A stretch of DNA of 64,000 bases from Tardiphaga robiniae (GTDB taxonomy: Bacteria > Pseudomonadota > Alphaproteobacteria > Rhizobiales > Xanthobacteraceae): positions 405,825 to 469,824 of the forward strand of contig NZ_JABMCJ010000092.1 in the NCBI RefSeq assembly GCF_013359755.1, in the 5' to 3' direction. Positions within the stretch are counted from its first letter, which is position 1. Each line of letters opens with the position of its first letter. A program made the translations under genes and the position numbers. Under the pieces are notes generated by a model that saw nothing but the letters and a program-made list of their open reading frames with translations, was not told the origin of the DNA and made no database searches. This document shows, in pieces, positions 36,119-44,932 of the stretch.

Positions 36119-37360
36119 ATGACCACTGCACGGTTCGACTACGCGCCATTGCTGCCTCCGGGCCTGCCCGCGGCTGCGGCAAAATGGACCGGTCTCGCCA
36201 AATACAGCTTCGTCGGCGGGAACAACGATATGGACCAGGTGCCGGTGGAGGGCCTGACTGCTGCCGCCAATGCCGTCATGCTGCGCGAGGGACGCACGCT
36301 GGCAACCTACGGTCTGGCGAGCGGTCCGCAGGGCTATCTGCCGCTGCGGGATTTCATTGCTACCAAGCTGAAGCGCGATGCGAGCATCGATTGCAGCGCC
36401 GATGACATCCTGGTTGTCTCCGGCTCGCTGCAGGCGCTCGACCTCGTCAATCACAGCCTGCTCGCCAGGGGCGACACCGTCATCATCGAGCGCGACTGCT
36501 ATCAAGGCTCCATCAACCGGCTCACCCGTCTCGGCGTCAATATCATCGGCATCCCCTTGGATGACGACGGCATGCGGATGGACGCGCTGGCCTCAGCATT
36601 GGAAGATCTGAAGGCGAAGGGCATCCGGCCGAAATATATCTATACGATCCCGACCGTGCAGAACCCGACTGCCACCATCATGCCGGAAAGCCGTCGCCGC
36701 GAATTGCTGGCGCTGTCGGCCAGATTCGGCGTCCCGATTTTCGAGGACGATTGCTATGCCGACCTGATCTGGAACGGCGAGCGTCCGCCGGCGATTCACG
36801 CGATGGATAAGACCGGCAGCGTGATCCATATCGGCTCGTTCTCCAAGTCGATCGCGCCTGCGCTTCGCGTCGGTTACATCGTCGCGCCCTGGGAAATCAT
36901 GTCGCGCATGCTGGCGCTGAAGACCGATGCCGGCTCAGGCGCACTGGAGCAGATGGTCCTCGCCGAATATTGCGTGCCGCATTTCGCCACCCATGTGCCG
37001 AAGGCGACGCGCGGACTACGCGCCAAGCTGGAGACGCTGATGGACGCGCTCAACGAGCAGTTCGGCACGGCGGCGGAATTCGACGAACCCAAAGGTGGCA
37101 TCTTTCTGTGGGTGAAACTGCCCGCCAATGTCGATGCGATGAAGCTCTATCAGGCCGCGCTCAAGGCCGGCGTGTCGATCAATCCCGGCCCGGAATGGTC
37201 TGTCGACAAGGCCTATGCGCACAGCCACATTCGCATCTGCTTTGCCAGCCCCACGCATGACGAAATCCGCGAAGGGATCGCGGTCCTCGCTGATGTCTGC
37301 CGGCAGGAGTTCGGCGTGCCAGAGCGGATCGCGAATGTGGAGAAACGCGCGCGGGGGTGA
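36119..37360 (+). CDS. PLP-dependent class I/II aminotransferase
   Basis: This 413-residue fold-type I aminotransferase is of the kind also fused to MocR regulators, but has no DNA-binding domain. The PLP lysine lies in HIGSFSKSIAPALRVGY near 243-259, the ring aspartate in IFEDDCYADL, and substrate-carboxylate arginine in SHIRICFA. LysN-like 2-aminoadipate transaminases look like this, but the substrate cannot be fixed from sequence. A GGGAG site precedes the ATG. Confidence 0.85.
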   Translation: MTTARFDYAPLLPPGLPAAAAKWTGLAKYSFVGGNNDMDQVPVEGLTAAANAVMLREGRTLATYGLASGPQGYLPLRDFIATKLKRDASIDCSADDILVVSGSLQALDLVNHSLLARGDTVIIERDCYQGSINRLTRLGVNIIGIPLDDDGMRMDALASALEDLKAKGIRPKYIYTIPTVQNPTATIMPESRRRELLALSARFGVPIFEDDCYADLIWNGERPPAIHAMDKTGSVIHIGSFSKSIAPALRVGYIVAPWEIMSRMLALKTDAGSGALEQMVLAEYCVPHFATHVPKATRGLRAKLETLMDALNEQFGTAAEFDEPKGGIFLWVKLPANVDAMKLYQAALKAGVSINPGPEWSVDKAYAHSHIRICFASPTHDEIREGIAVLADVCRQEFGVPERIANVEKRARG

Positions 37361-37385
37361 GAGCTTGTCGCGGAGGGGCGGGAGC

Positions 37386-38231
37386 CTACTTCTTCGCGCC
37401 CTTTGCCGCAGCCTTCGCCGGCGTCGCTGCCTTCTTCGGCGCCGGCGCGCTGTCGACGGCGGTGTTGATGTCGTCGATCAGCTTGGTGATGCGCGCGGCG
37501 TTGCTGCCGAGGTCGCCTTCGAAATAGCGCGACGACGAGCGGATATCGACGCGTGAGCCTTCGCCGTCGGGGGTGAAACGGATCGAGACGTCCTCGCGAA
37601 AACCCATGATAGGGGTGCGCGCCACCGCCTCGATACGGCCAATGCGGCGCGGCGGCTGCGGCGGACGCTCGTCGATGACGATCCACTTGCGCTTTTCGAC
37701 CAAAGCGCGCGTCACGTCATAGGCGCGTTGCACGGGCACCTCCAGCTCCACCGGCTCGATATCCGGATAGGCCGTGCGCTGCTGCTCCGCGGAGTAGAGG
37801 CCGGAATAGACGGCTGAATTGGTACCGTCGCCGGTCCGCAGCCGCGCCAGCGCCTCGAAGCGCGGCGGGTCGACCGGGTCGGTGGTGATGTCGTGGATCT
37901 TCGGCAGCTTGCGGTACTGGTACGCAAGGTAGCCGGGATACGCCAGGATCACCACGTCGAGCATCAGCGCCACCATGATCACGCTCATGCCCCGCGAGCC
38001 GTTCTGCCAGATCGCGGCAAAGCCGGCGAGCGCCACCAGGATCGAGAGGCCGGCGAATCCCAACGCGCCAAAGAAGGTCATCAGCGCCGGTTTTACTTCA
38101 AGGAACCCGAAGCGGACGATGATGATCGAGGTAAGGGCTGCAATGGCGGCGAAAACCGCGAGGCGCCGCGCCCACAGCGCCAGGCTGGATACTGGCTCCG
38201 ACTGATAAGCGGCCGAAAACCTGCGTGCCAT
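37386..38231 (-). CDS. DUF1499 membrane protein
   Basis: The 281-residue protein has three membrane helices in the first 105 residues and a soluble DUF1499 domain at about 112-255 (KIHDITTDPVDPPRFEA is its hallmark). A Lys/Ala/Pro-rich tail closes it (APKKAATPAKAAAKGAKK). DUF1499 proteins are widespread and of unknown function. It is convergent with the aminotransferase gene, only 25 bp apart. Confidence 0.85.
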   Translation of the reverse strand: MARRFSAAYQSEPVSSLALWARRLAVFAAIAALTSIIIVRFGFLEVKPALMTFFGALGFAGLSILVALAGFAAIWQNGSRGMSVIMVALMLDVVILAYPGYLAYQYRKLPKIHDITTDPVDPPRFEALARLRTGDGTNSAVYSGLYSAEQQRTAYPDIEPVELEVPVQRAYDVTRALVEKRKWIVIDERPPQPPRRIGRIEAVARTPIMGFREDVSIRFTPDGEGSRVDIRSSSRYFEGDLGSNAARITKLIDDINTAVDSAPAPKKAATPAKAAAKGAKK

Positions 38232-38432
38232 GGGGAATTTCTGCCGGATTGAGCTTGCGAAGGCGCTGATAGCGCCGGGTTCCGAATAGGGTGCTTGAGA
38301 CCATGCCGGGCCGGGAATTTCAAGGCACTTTGGCGGACAGGACTCCTCGTTTAAGAATGGGGCCGCGGCCGTTCAGACTTCTCCCCTGGTATAACGAGAA
38401 GAAGCAAGCAACGCCGCAGGGAGCCGCCTGCC

Positions 38433-40043
38433 ATGCTGGTCGAAACCACGGATTATGAGACGCTCGCCCGCAATTTCCGCTGGGATGTGCCGGAGCGATT
38501 CAACATCGCGACGGTGGCCTGCGACCGTCATGCCGACGGTAGCGGGCGGCTGGCGCTGATCTATGTGGACGAGGACCGCGGCACGCATCGTTTCTCCTTT
38601 GACGAGATGCAGGCTTTCTCGCGCAGCTTCGCCAATGTGCTGAAGGCGGATGGCCTGCAGCGCGGCGACCGCATTGCGGTGTTTTTGTCGCAATCGGTGG
38701 AATTGCCGGTGGCGCATCTCGCGGCGTTCCGGTCCGGGCTGGTGTCGGTGCCGCTGTTCACGCTGTTCGGCGAGGATGCGCTGGAATTCCGCCTTGCCAA
38801 TTCTGGAGCCAAGGCCATCGTCACCGACGCGAGCGGCTGGGACAAGTTGTCGAAAATCCGCGAGCGGCTGCCTCATTTGCAAGATATCTATGTCACGGAC
38901 AGTGCACCGCATGCCGGTGCCAAATCGTTCTGGTCGGCGATCGAGGCGGCGTCCGAAGACTTCACCACGGTCGATACGTCCTGCGACGATCCCGCGATCA
39001 TCATCTACACCTCGGGCACGACGGGAAATCCCAAGGGCGCGCTCCATGCCCATCGCGTGCTGCTCGGCCATCTGCCCAATGTGGAGATGGTGCACGGCTT
39101 CTTTCCGAAGCCGGGCGACGTCTACTGGACGCCGGCCGATTGGGCGTGGATCGGCGGGCTGTTCGATGCGCTGTTTCCGGCCTGGTATCACGGCGTGCCG
39201 ATCGTCGGCTATCGCGCCAGGAAATTCGAGCCAGCGGCGGCGATGCAGCTGATGGCCGACCACAGGATACGCAACGTGTTTCTGCCGCCGACGGCGCTGA
39301 AGCTGATGCGGCAGGCAAGCGTCAAACATGATGGCGTGAAGCTGCGCAGCATGCTCACTGGTGGCGAGTCGCTCGGTTCGGAATTGCTCGACTGGGTGCG
39401 CAATACGTTCGGCATCGACGCGCATGAGATCTACGGCCAGACCGAATGCAATCTCGTGGTCGGCAACAATGCCGATCTGTTTCCGATCCGGCCCGGCTCC
39501 ATGGGCAAGCCGACGCCGGGTTTCGATGTGCGTATCGTCAATGAGCAGGGCGAGGAATTGCCGCGCGGCGAGCGGGGCATTGTCGGCATCAGACAGCCAA
39601 ATCCCTGCACCATGCTCGGCTACTGGCAGAACCCCGAAGGCACCGCGAAAAAATTCGCCGGCGAATTCCTGCTAACCGGCGATCTCGGCATTCAGGATGA
39701 TGACGGTTACTTCTGGTACGTGTCACGCGAAGACGACGTGATCACATCCGCAGGTTATCGTATCGGTCCGTCGGAGATCGAGCATACGCTGCTGAAGCAT
39801 CCCGCGGTCGCACTGTCGGCGGTGGTCGGTATTCCCGATCCGATCCGCACCGAAGCCGTGAAAGCCTGGATCGTGCTGCGTCCGGGCTTTGAACCGAGTG
39901 ACGAGCTGGCGCGCGAGCTGCAGGACTTTGTGAAATCGCAACTCGCGGCGCACGAGTATCCGCGTCACGTGCAGTTCGCGGAGTCGCTGCCGATGACGGC
40001 GACGGGCAAGGTGCTCAGGCGGGAATTGCGGGCGCTGGGGTAG
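38433..40043 (+). CDS. Acyl-CoA synthetase (medium-chain/ACSM-like)
   Basis: The 536-residue ANL-superfamily ligase has the ATP motif IIYTSGTTGNPKGALHAH near 190-207, the A5 motif IYGQTECN and the hinge motif YFWYVSREDDVITSAGYRI. The catalytic Lys is in TATGKVLRRELR at the C-terminus. All steps for adenylation and thioesterification are thus present. The WIGGLFDALFPAWYHG segment resembles medium-chain and benzoate-type ACSM enzymes. Substrate is unknown. The start was taken at ATG 38433 after GCAGGGAG. Confidence 0.87.
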   Translation: MLVETTDYETLARNFRWDVPERFNIATVACDRHADGSGRLALIYVDEDRGTHRFSFDEMQAFSRSFANVLKADGLQRGDRIAVFLSQSVELPVAHLAAFRSGLVSVPLFTLFGEDALEFRLANSGAKAIVTDASGWDKLSKIRERLPHLQDIYVTDSAPHAGAKSFWSAIEAASEDFTTVDTSCDDPAIIIYTSGTTGNPKGALHAHRVLLGHLPNVEMVHGFFPKPGDVYWTPADWAWIGGLFDALFPAWYHGVPIVGYRARKFEPAAAMQLMADHRIRNVFLPPTALKLMRQASVKHDGVKLRSMLTGGESLGSELLDWVRNTFGIDAHEIYGQTECNLVVGNNADLFPIRPGSMGKPTPGFDVRIVNEQGEELPRGERGIVGIRQPNPCTMLGYWQNPEGTAKKFAGEFLLTGDLGIQDDDGYFWYVSREDDVITSAGYRIGPSEIEHTLLKHPAVALSAVVGIPDPIRTEAVKAWIVLRPGFEPSDELARELQDFVKSQLAAHEYPRHVQFAESLPMTATGKVLRRELRALG

Positions 40044-40049
40044 TTCTTC

Positions 40050-40229
40050 ACCTCTCCCCGCAGTGCGGGGAGAGGTCGCCGCGTCTTCGCGGCGGGTGAG
40101 GGGCAGGGCACACAGTTCGTACCAACCACGCCACTCTCGAATCTCACCGACCCGAGAGTGAAGCTTCGTGGGGTCGACGTACCCCAGCCCCTCACCCCAC
40201 CCCTCTCCCCGCGCAGAGCGGGGAGAGGG
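40050..40229. repeat. CCTCTCCCCGC palindromes with CCCTCACCC linkers
   Basis: Two palindromic units (40050-40074 and about 40202-40229) stand at the ends of a stretch with a further inverted repeat (CTCGAATCTCACCGACCCGAGAGTG region). It separates two convergent genes and looks non-coding. Confidence 0.7.
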
Positions 40230-40251
40230 AGCGCACGGCCGGCGCTGCACC

Positions 40252-40773
40252 TCACATCCCGGGCACCTTGATCCCCATCTCCTTCAGCGCCGCCAGCAGC
40301 TTCAGCGGTGGCTCTATCTGGATCGCGGGGACCTTGCCCGTTTCCAGCAAACTCTTCAGGCTCGAAAGGATCGCCGGCCAGCCGGCGCGTCCGCCGGACA
40401 GGATGTCGTCGCTGAGGTGGCGATCATGCGCCTGCGTCATCGTCAGCTTCACCGTCTCGCCTGATGGCGCGAGATCATAGGTGACCAGCGTCGAACCGAG
40501 CGCTTCGACAAGTCCGGGCCAGTTCACGTCCCAGGTGATCGTCAGCTTGCGCGGCTGGTCGTGCTCGATCACCTCGCCCGAAACATGCAGCGATCCATCC
40601 GGCGCGAGCACCTTGAACGCGCCGCCGACGTTTCCCTCAAGCTGCACCGCGAAGCCGGAGAAATACTGCCGGCTGAACTCCGCCGAGGTCAGTGCCTGCC
40701 AGACCTTCTCGGGCGTCGACGCGATATAGATCGTGTAGACGATCGCGGGCCGGAACCTGTTGATATCGATCAT
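40252..40773 (-). CDS. SRPBCC (AHSA1-like) protein
   Basis: The ATG at 40773 gives 173 residues (MIDINRFRPAIVYTIYIASTP). The START-like fold of the Aha1 C-terminal type is seen in YIASTPEKVWQALTSAEFSRQYFSG, then GEVIEHDQPRKLTITWD and GWPAILSSLKSLLETG. Such proteins bind small hydrophobic ligands; many are encoded with ArsR regulators, but none is next to this one. Function is unknown. Confidence 0.82.
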   Translation of the reverse strand: MIDINRFRPAIVYTIYIASTPEKVWQALTSAEFSRQYFSGFAVQLEGNVGGAFKVLAPDGSLHVSGEVIEHDQPRKLTITWDVNWPGLVEALGSTLVTYDLAPSGETVKLTMTQAHDRHLSDDILSGGRAGWPAILSSLKSLLETGKVPAIQIEPPLKLLAALKEMGIKVPGM

Positions 40774-40880
40774 GGCCGTTGCTCCATGCGTGCGGTGACA
40801 GGCAACCAGATGGCGCCCTGCCGGGCAAGTGTGTTTTGCTGTGAGCAATACGAGTGCTAGTGTTAAGACAACACACCGTC

Positions 40881-40960
40881 GTCATGCCCGGCCTTGTGCC
40901 GGGCATCCACGTCTTAGCCTGCAGTGAAGGCGTGGATGGCCGGGAAGCCCGGCCATGACG
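40881..40960. repeat. GTCATGCCCGGCC palindromic repeat
   Basis: This third copy of the GTCATG-type unit has GCCCGGCCTTGTGCCGGGC at one end and GGCCGGGAAGCCCGGCC at the other, joined by CATCCACGTCTTA..GGCGTGGATG. Confidence 0.8.
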
Positions 40961-40988
40961 TAGATAAAATCGGAATAGGAGCGTGCCG

Positions 40989-41606
40989 ATGTCCCTGCAA
41001 GTCTATCTCGCTTTCGTTGTCGCCTGCATTGCGCTGGCGCTGCTCCCCGGGCCGAACGTCACGCTGGTGATCGCCAACGGGCTGCGCTACGGCACGCGCG
41101 CGGCGATGATCAGCATTGCCGGCACGCAAGCGGGGCTTGCCGTAGTGATCGGCATCGTTGCGCTTGGGCTTGCGACGCTGATGGCCACCATGGGCTACTG
41201 GTTCGACTGGGTCCGCTTTGCCGGTGCTGCCTATCTGGTGTGGCTCGGCATCAAGATGGTCCGCGCGCCGGTCGAGGGCATCGATGCGGATACGCCGCCG
41301 GCACCGCCGCGCGGCGGCTTCTTCCTGCAGGGCATGATGGTGCTGCTGAGCAATCCGAAAGTGCTGGTGTTCTTCGGCGCCTTCATTCCGCAATTCGTCG
41401 ACATGGAGAAGAACCACATTCTGCAGGTCGGCATCCTTGGTGCGACCTTCATGGTGACGGCCGCGCTCACCGATATCGTGTATGCGGTGGCCGCGGGCCG
41501 CGCGCGACAATTCTTCTCGGCGCGGCGGACGCGGTTGCTGTCGCGGATCTCCGGCGGCTTCATGATCGGCGGCGGCGTCTGGCTGGCGCTGACCCGAGCG
41601 CGCTGA
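40989..41606 (+). CDS. LysE/RhtB-family amino-acid exporter
   Basis: I start at ATG 40989 (205 residues) because AGGAG at 40977-40981 is correctly spaced for it and too near the GTG at 40983. The N-terminal motif LALLPGPNVTLVIANGLRYG and later LLSNPKVLVFFGAFIPQFV are the LysE-family signatures, and six membrane helices can be drawn. These carriers export amino acids or analogues; the cargo is unknown. Confidence 0.9.
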   Translation: MSLQVYLAFVVACIALALLPGPNVTLVIANGLRYGTRAAMISIAGTQAGLAVVIGIVALGLATLMATMGYWFDWVRFAGAAYLVWLGIKMVRAPVEGIDADTPPAPPRGGFFLQGMMVLLSNPKVLVFFGAFIPQFVDMEKNHILQVGILGATFMVTAALTDIVYAVAAGRARQFFSARRTRLLSRISGGFMIGGGVWLALTRAR

Positions 41607-41675
41607 ACCTTACGCCGCATCCGCACGTCCAACGATCTGAGGGCGCCGCCGGCGTTCGTGCCGCAAGGATCCGCC

Positions 41676-42650
41676 GTGCCCGACATTCCCTGGTTCGTCT
41701 ATGCGATGCTGCTGGCGCCGTTCGGCCTGATTCTGGTCGCCGCCGGCTATAAATATCTGCAGGTCCGCGCCGCCAGCGACTGGCCTTCCACATTTGGCAA
41801 GGTGATCGTCTCGACCTCCGAAGTACGAGACGTCAAGGTGCTCGACGACACGCGCGAGGAGCGCAAGCGCACCGAAAAACGCAATTTTGCGAATATCGTC
41901 TACGAATACACCGTTAGCGGACAGAAGCTTACGAACAATCGCGTCAGCATCGGCGAGGACCGCGGCAATTTCGAAGTCGCCGAGACAATCGCGCGCTATC
42001 CGGTCGGCACCGCGGTGATGGTCTACTACAACCCGCGGCACCCGCGCGACGCCGTGCTCGATCGCGAGATGCCGAAGGGCATTGGCGGTTGCCTTGGCAT
42101 CGCTGCAGTTATCGTGCTGGCGATCGTGGTCGGCGGCATCTTTGGCGGCGTCCGCATCAATGAATTCATCGCAGCGCATCTTGTCGATCCAAAGGTGTCC
42201 CCGATTGTGACGGCGCTCTGCGGGTTCGGCTTCCTCGTTGCCTTGTTCGGCCTGGCGCTACACCGGCAGGGATCTCTGGCCAAGAAGTGGCCGGTGGTGC
42301 CCGGCATCGTCAAACTGGGCGCGCCCGAGACCTATGTGAGCCGTGACAGCGACACCGGTCGCAGCGGGCCGGTGATGCAGACCCGGAACGTGCAATACAA
42401 CTATCGCTTCAAGCACGTCGCCTATATCGGGTCCGCCGGGAGCTTGAGCACGAGCAACCCGAACCCGCCGCAATGGCAGTTGCGGCTGTTCGGGATGGAC
42501 TACAAGAGCGGTGACGCCGTGAAGGTCTTCGTCAATCCGGACAATCCGTCCGACTCGACGCTGAGCCCTGGTGGCGGCGCGGCCTATTTCCTGTGGGTGG
42601 TCGCGGCGGGATTTGTGGTGGTGGCTTATTTCATCGGGACGCACGGCTAG
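41676..42650 (+). CDS. DUF3592 membrane protein
   Basis: The GTG at 41676 (MPDIPWFVYAMLL, 324 residues) is preceded by AAGGA at 7 bp; a GTG 18 bp upstream is also open. The chain has a duplicated plan: membrane helix, beta-rich DUF3592-like segment (SDWPSTFGKVIVSTSEV... YYNPRHPRDAVL), two helices, a second such segment (WPVVPGIVKLG... VFVNPDNPSDSTL) and a last helix. Function is unknown. It is convergent with the amidohydrolase gene. Confidence 0.75.
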   Translation: MPDIPWFVYAMLLAPFGLILVAAGYKYLQVRAASDWPSTFGKVIVSTSEVRDVKVLDDTREERKRTEKRNFANIVYEYTVSGQKLTNNRVSIGEDRGNFEVAETIARYPVGTAVMVYYNPRHPRDAVLDREMPKGIGGCLGIAAVIVLAIVVGGIFGGVRINEFIAAHLVDPKVSPIVTALCGFGFLVALFGLALHRQGSLAKKWPVVPGIVKLGAPETYVSRDSDTGRSGPVMQTRNVQYNYRFKHVAYIGSAGSLSTSNPNPPQWQLRLFGMDYKSGDAVKVFVNPDNPSDSTLSPGGGAAYFLWVVAAGFVVVAYFIGTHG

Positions 42651-42689
42651 GCACCTCACGCCGCGCGGGTGCATTAGCAGCATCAAGAG

Positions 42690-43517
42690 CTAGAGATGCG
42701 ATGCGCGCGGCGTGATCAGCGTCGCCTCGATCTCCGTAAAAATGCGCGTCAGCCGCTCCGCCCACTCCGTCTGGCCGCTTGGGTCGGTGATCAGATCCTG
42801 CCGGATCTCGATGCCCGTATTCATCAACCCGCGTTTCTCGCCATGCACGGGAATTGTGTAGTCGGTCGCGTCGGAGACCGCATAGGGTTCGTTGTCGCCC
42901 ACCACCAGATCGGCTTCGGCGCGCAACAGCTGCAGCAGCAACGGTGGCAGTTTGCTGTCGTGCTGATAGAGCGTGCCGATATGCCAGGGGCGGGGAATGC
43001 CGGCATAGACAGGCGTGAAACTGTGCAGCGACACCAGCACTGTCGGCTGGCCCTTCGCCAGCCTTGCATCGATCACCTCGTCGATGCGCCGGTGATACGG
43101 ATCGAAGATCAGCTCGCGCCGGCGCGCCTTCGCATCGGACGTGAGACCGTCATTGCCGGGCACGGTGGTCGCCTCGCTGATCAGCGGAATCGCGCTTACG
43201 GCGTCCGGCGGGCGGTTGCAGTCGATCACCAGCCGCGAATAGCGCTGCGCCACGAGATGCGCATTGAGCGCCCGAGCCATCTGCTCGGCGACGCCGGCGA
43301 TGCCGACATCCCAGGCGATGTGGCGGACGAGCTCGCTCTCGGGCAGGCCGAGCTCGCCGAGCATCTCGGGAATCAGCCGGCCGTAGTGGTCGCAGGTCAG
43401 GAGAAAAGGGGAGTTTCCGGCGGTATTGAGTTCCAGAACGGGCGGAACCTCTTGGGGGCCGAGACGTAGGGATGTGTCCTGATCGCTATCCAAGGCTCTG
43501 TCCAAAATTCTGTCCAA
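42690..43517 (-). CDS. N-formylglutamate amidohydrolase
   Basis: The 275-residue protein has the FGase pattern: LLTCDHYGRLIP, RYSRLVIDCNRPP, a Tyr-His-Arg-Arg segment (DPYHRRIDEVIDARL) and LVSLHSFTPVYAG. These proteins hydrolyse N-formylglutamate and related N-acyl amino acids with a zinc ion. The most upstream fit is a TTG at 43517, with GGGAAAA before it; no ATG precedes the conserved core. The start is therefore uncertain. Confidence 0.83.
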   Translation of the reverse strand: MDRILDRALDSDQDTSLRLGPQEVPPVLELNTAGNSPFLLTCDHYGRLIPEMLGELGLPESELVRHIAWDVGIAGVAEQMARALNAHLVAQRYSRLVIDCNRPPDAVSAIPLISEATTVPGNDGLTSDAKARRRELIFDPYHRRIDEVIDARLAKGQPTVLVSLHSFTPVYAGIPRPWHIGTLYQHDSKLPPLLLQLLRAEADLVVGDNEPYAVSDATDYTIPVHGEKRGLMNTGIEIRQDLITDPSGQTEWAERLTRIFTEIEATLITPRASHL

Positions 43518-43604
43518 GGCTTTTTCCCGATATTGCCTAACGATGCGGCATCCCGGCCTGTGATTCTGCAGGCTTCCGTATAAATTACACGGGACAAATC
43601 ACGC

Positions 43605-44528
43605 ATGAACGAACCATTGATGCCCCTGCTCACGATTCATCACAAGACCGAATATCGCTACGCCCATCCGGTCGAATTCGGTGAACACCGGATCATGCTG
43701 CGGCCGCGCGATGGCCATGATCTGCGCATGCTCAACGGCAAGCTCGAGATCACGCCCGAGCCGGCGTCGCTTCGCTGGATCCATGACGTGTTCGGCAATT
43801 CGGTAGCTATCGCCACTTTCGATGAGCACGCGCGCAAACTCACCTTCGTATCCACCGCGACCATCGAACATCTGCCATCGGATGAGTTCGCGCTCACGGC
43901 GGACGACAAGGCCTATTTCTATCCGTTCCTCTACGATGCCGAAGAACTGCCCGATCTGCAGGAATTCATCCGGCCGCAATATGGCGATCCCGATGGTGAA
44001 CTGGCGGCATGGGCGCGCGGATTTCTCGACCCGCAGGGCCGCACGCCGACCGTCAATATTCTGACCGGCATGACGCTCGGCATCCGCAAGCAGTTCGCCT
44101 ATCGCAAGCGCTACGAGCACGGCACCCAGCATCCGCTCGATACGCTGCAGACCAAATCCGGCACCTGCCGCGATTTTGCGCTATTCATGATCGAGGCGCT
44201 GCGCCGGCTCGGCATCGCCGCGCGTTTCGTGTCGGGTTATCTGTTCATCCATGGCGACCGCGAGCACAATTATGTCGGCGGCGGCTCCACCCATGCCTGG
44301 GTGCAGGTCTATCTGCCGGCCGCGGGCTGGATCGAATTCGATCCCACCAACGGCATCATCGGCAGCAAGGATCTCATTCGCGTCGCGGTGGCGCGCGATC
44401 CGCGCCAGGCGGTGCCGCTGCACGGCACCTATATGGGCTCGGCCGATGCGTTTCTCGGCATGGATGTGAGTATCAATGTGGTGTCCGCGGGCGACGATGT
44501 CGCCGCGGCGCTGGCCGAGAAAGTCTGA
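43605..44528 (+). CDS. Transglutaminase-like cysteine protease family protein
   Basis: The 307-residue protein has the bacterial transglutaminase N-terminal beta domain (HHKTEYRYAHPVEFGEHRIMLRP split over 11-33) and a catalytic core with Cys188 in KSGTCRDFALFMIEALR, His230 in STHAWVQVYLP and Asp near 246 in IEFDPTNG. The complete triad suggests activity as a peptidase or amidase in the cytoplasm; no signal peptide is seen. It lies 87 bp from the divergent amidohydrolase gene and 8 bp before a gamma-glutamyl cyclotransferase gene. Confidence 0.87.
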   Translation: MNEPLMPLLTIHHKTEYRYAHPVEFGEHRIMLRPRDGHDLRMLNGKLEITPEPASLRWIHDVFGNSVAIATFDEHARKLTFVSTATIEHLPSDEFALTADDKAYFYPFLYDAEELPDLQEFIRPQYGDPDGELAAWARGFLDPQGRTPTVNILTGMTLGIRKQFAYRKRYEHGTQHPLDTLQTKSGTCRDFALFMIEALRRLGIAARFVSGYLFIHGDREHNYVGGGSTHAWVQVYLPAAGWIEFDPTNGIIGSKDLIRVAVARDPRQAVPLHGTYMGSADAFLGMDVSINVVSAGDDVAAALAEKV

Positions 44529-44536
44529 CTTAGATC

Positions 44537-44932
44537 ATGCCCGATCGCGTTTTCGTCTACGGCACGCTGATGCGCGGCTTCGATCACCCGATGTCGAAGC
44601 TGCTCTCGTCCGGTGCCGATTTCCTTGGTGAAGCCTCCTGCCGCGGCAGGCTGTACATGGTCGCGCATTATCCCGGCCTGCTGCATTCCGACGAGGCCAA
44701 TGATGTCGTGTTTGGAGAGCTGTTCCGGCTGCGGAATGTGGATGAACTGATGGCCGCGCTCGACGACTATGAGAGCGTCGGCCCGGGCCATCCGCAGCCG
44801 AATCTGTATCTGCGTGAGCGGATTGCGGTGATGCTGGCCGATGGTAGCGTGAGCGAAGCCTGGACCTATATCTACAACAAGCCGGTCGATGAAACGAAGC
44901 GCATCATGTCCGGGCGTTTCCTCGCGCCCTAG
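44537..44932 (+). CDS. Gamma-glutamylcyclotransferase (AIG2-like)
   Basis: The 131-residue protein opens with VFVYGTLMRGFDHP, the substrate-loop motif, and keeps an acidic residue in ALDDYESVG at the place of the catalytic Glu. It fits the GGCT fold that releases 5-oxoproline from gamma-glutamyl compounds. It follows the transglutaminase gene by 8 bp and overlaps the end of the convergent MFS gene by 4 bp. Confidence 0.85.
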   Translation: MPDRVFVYGTLMRGFDHPMSKLLSSGADFLGEASCRGRLYMVAHYPGLLHSDEANDVVFGELFRLRNVDELMAALDDYESVGPGHPQPNLYLRERIAVMLADGSVSEAWTYIYNKPVDETKRIMSGRFLAP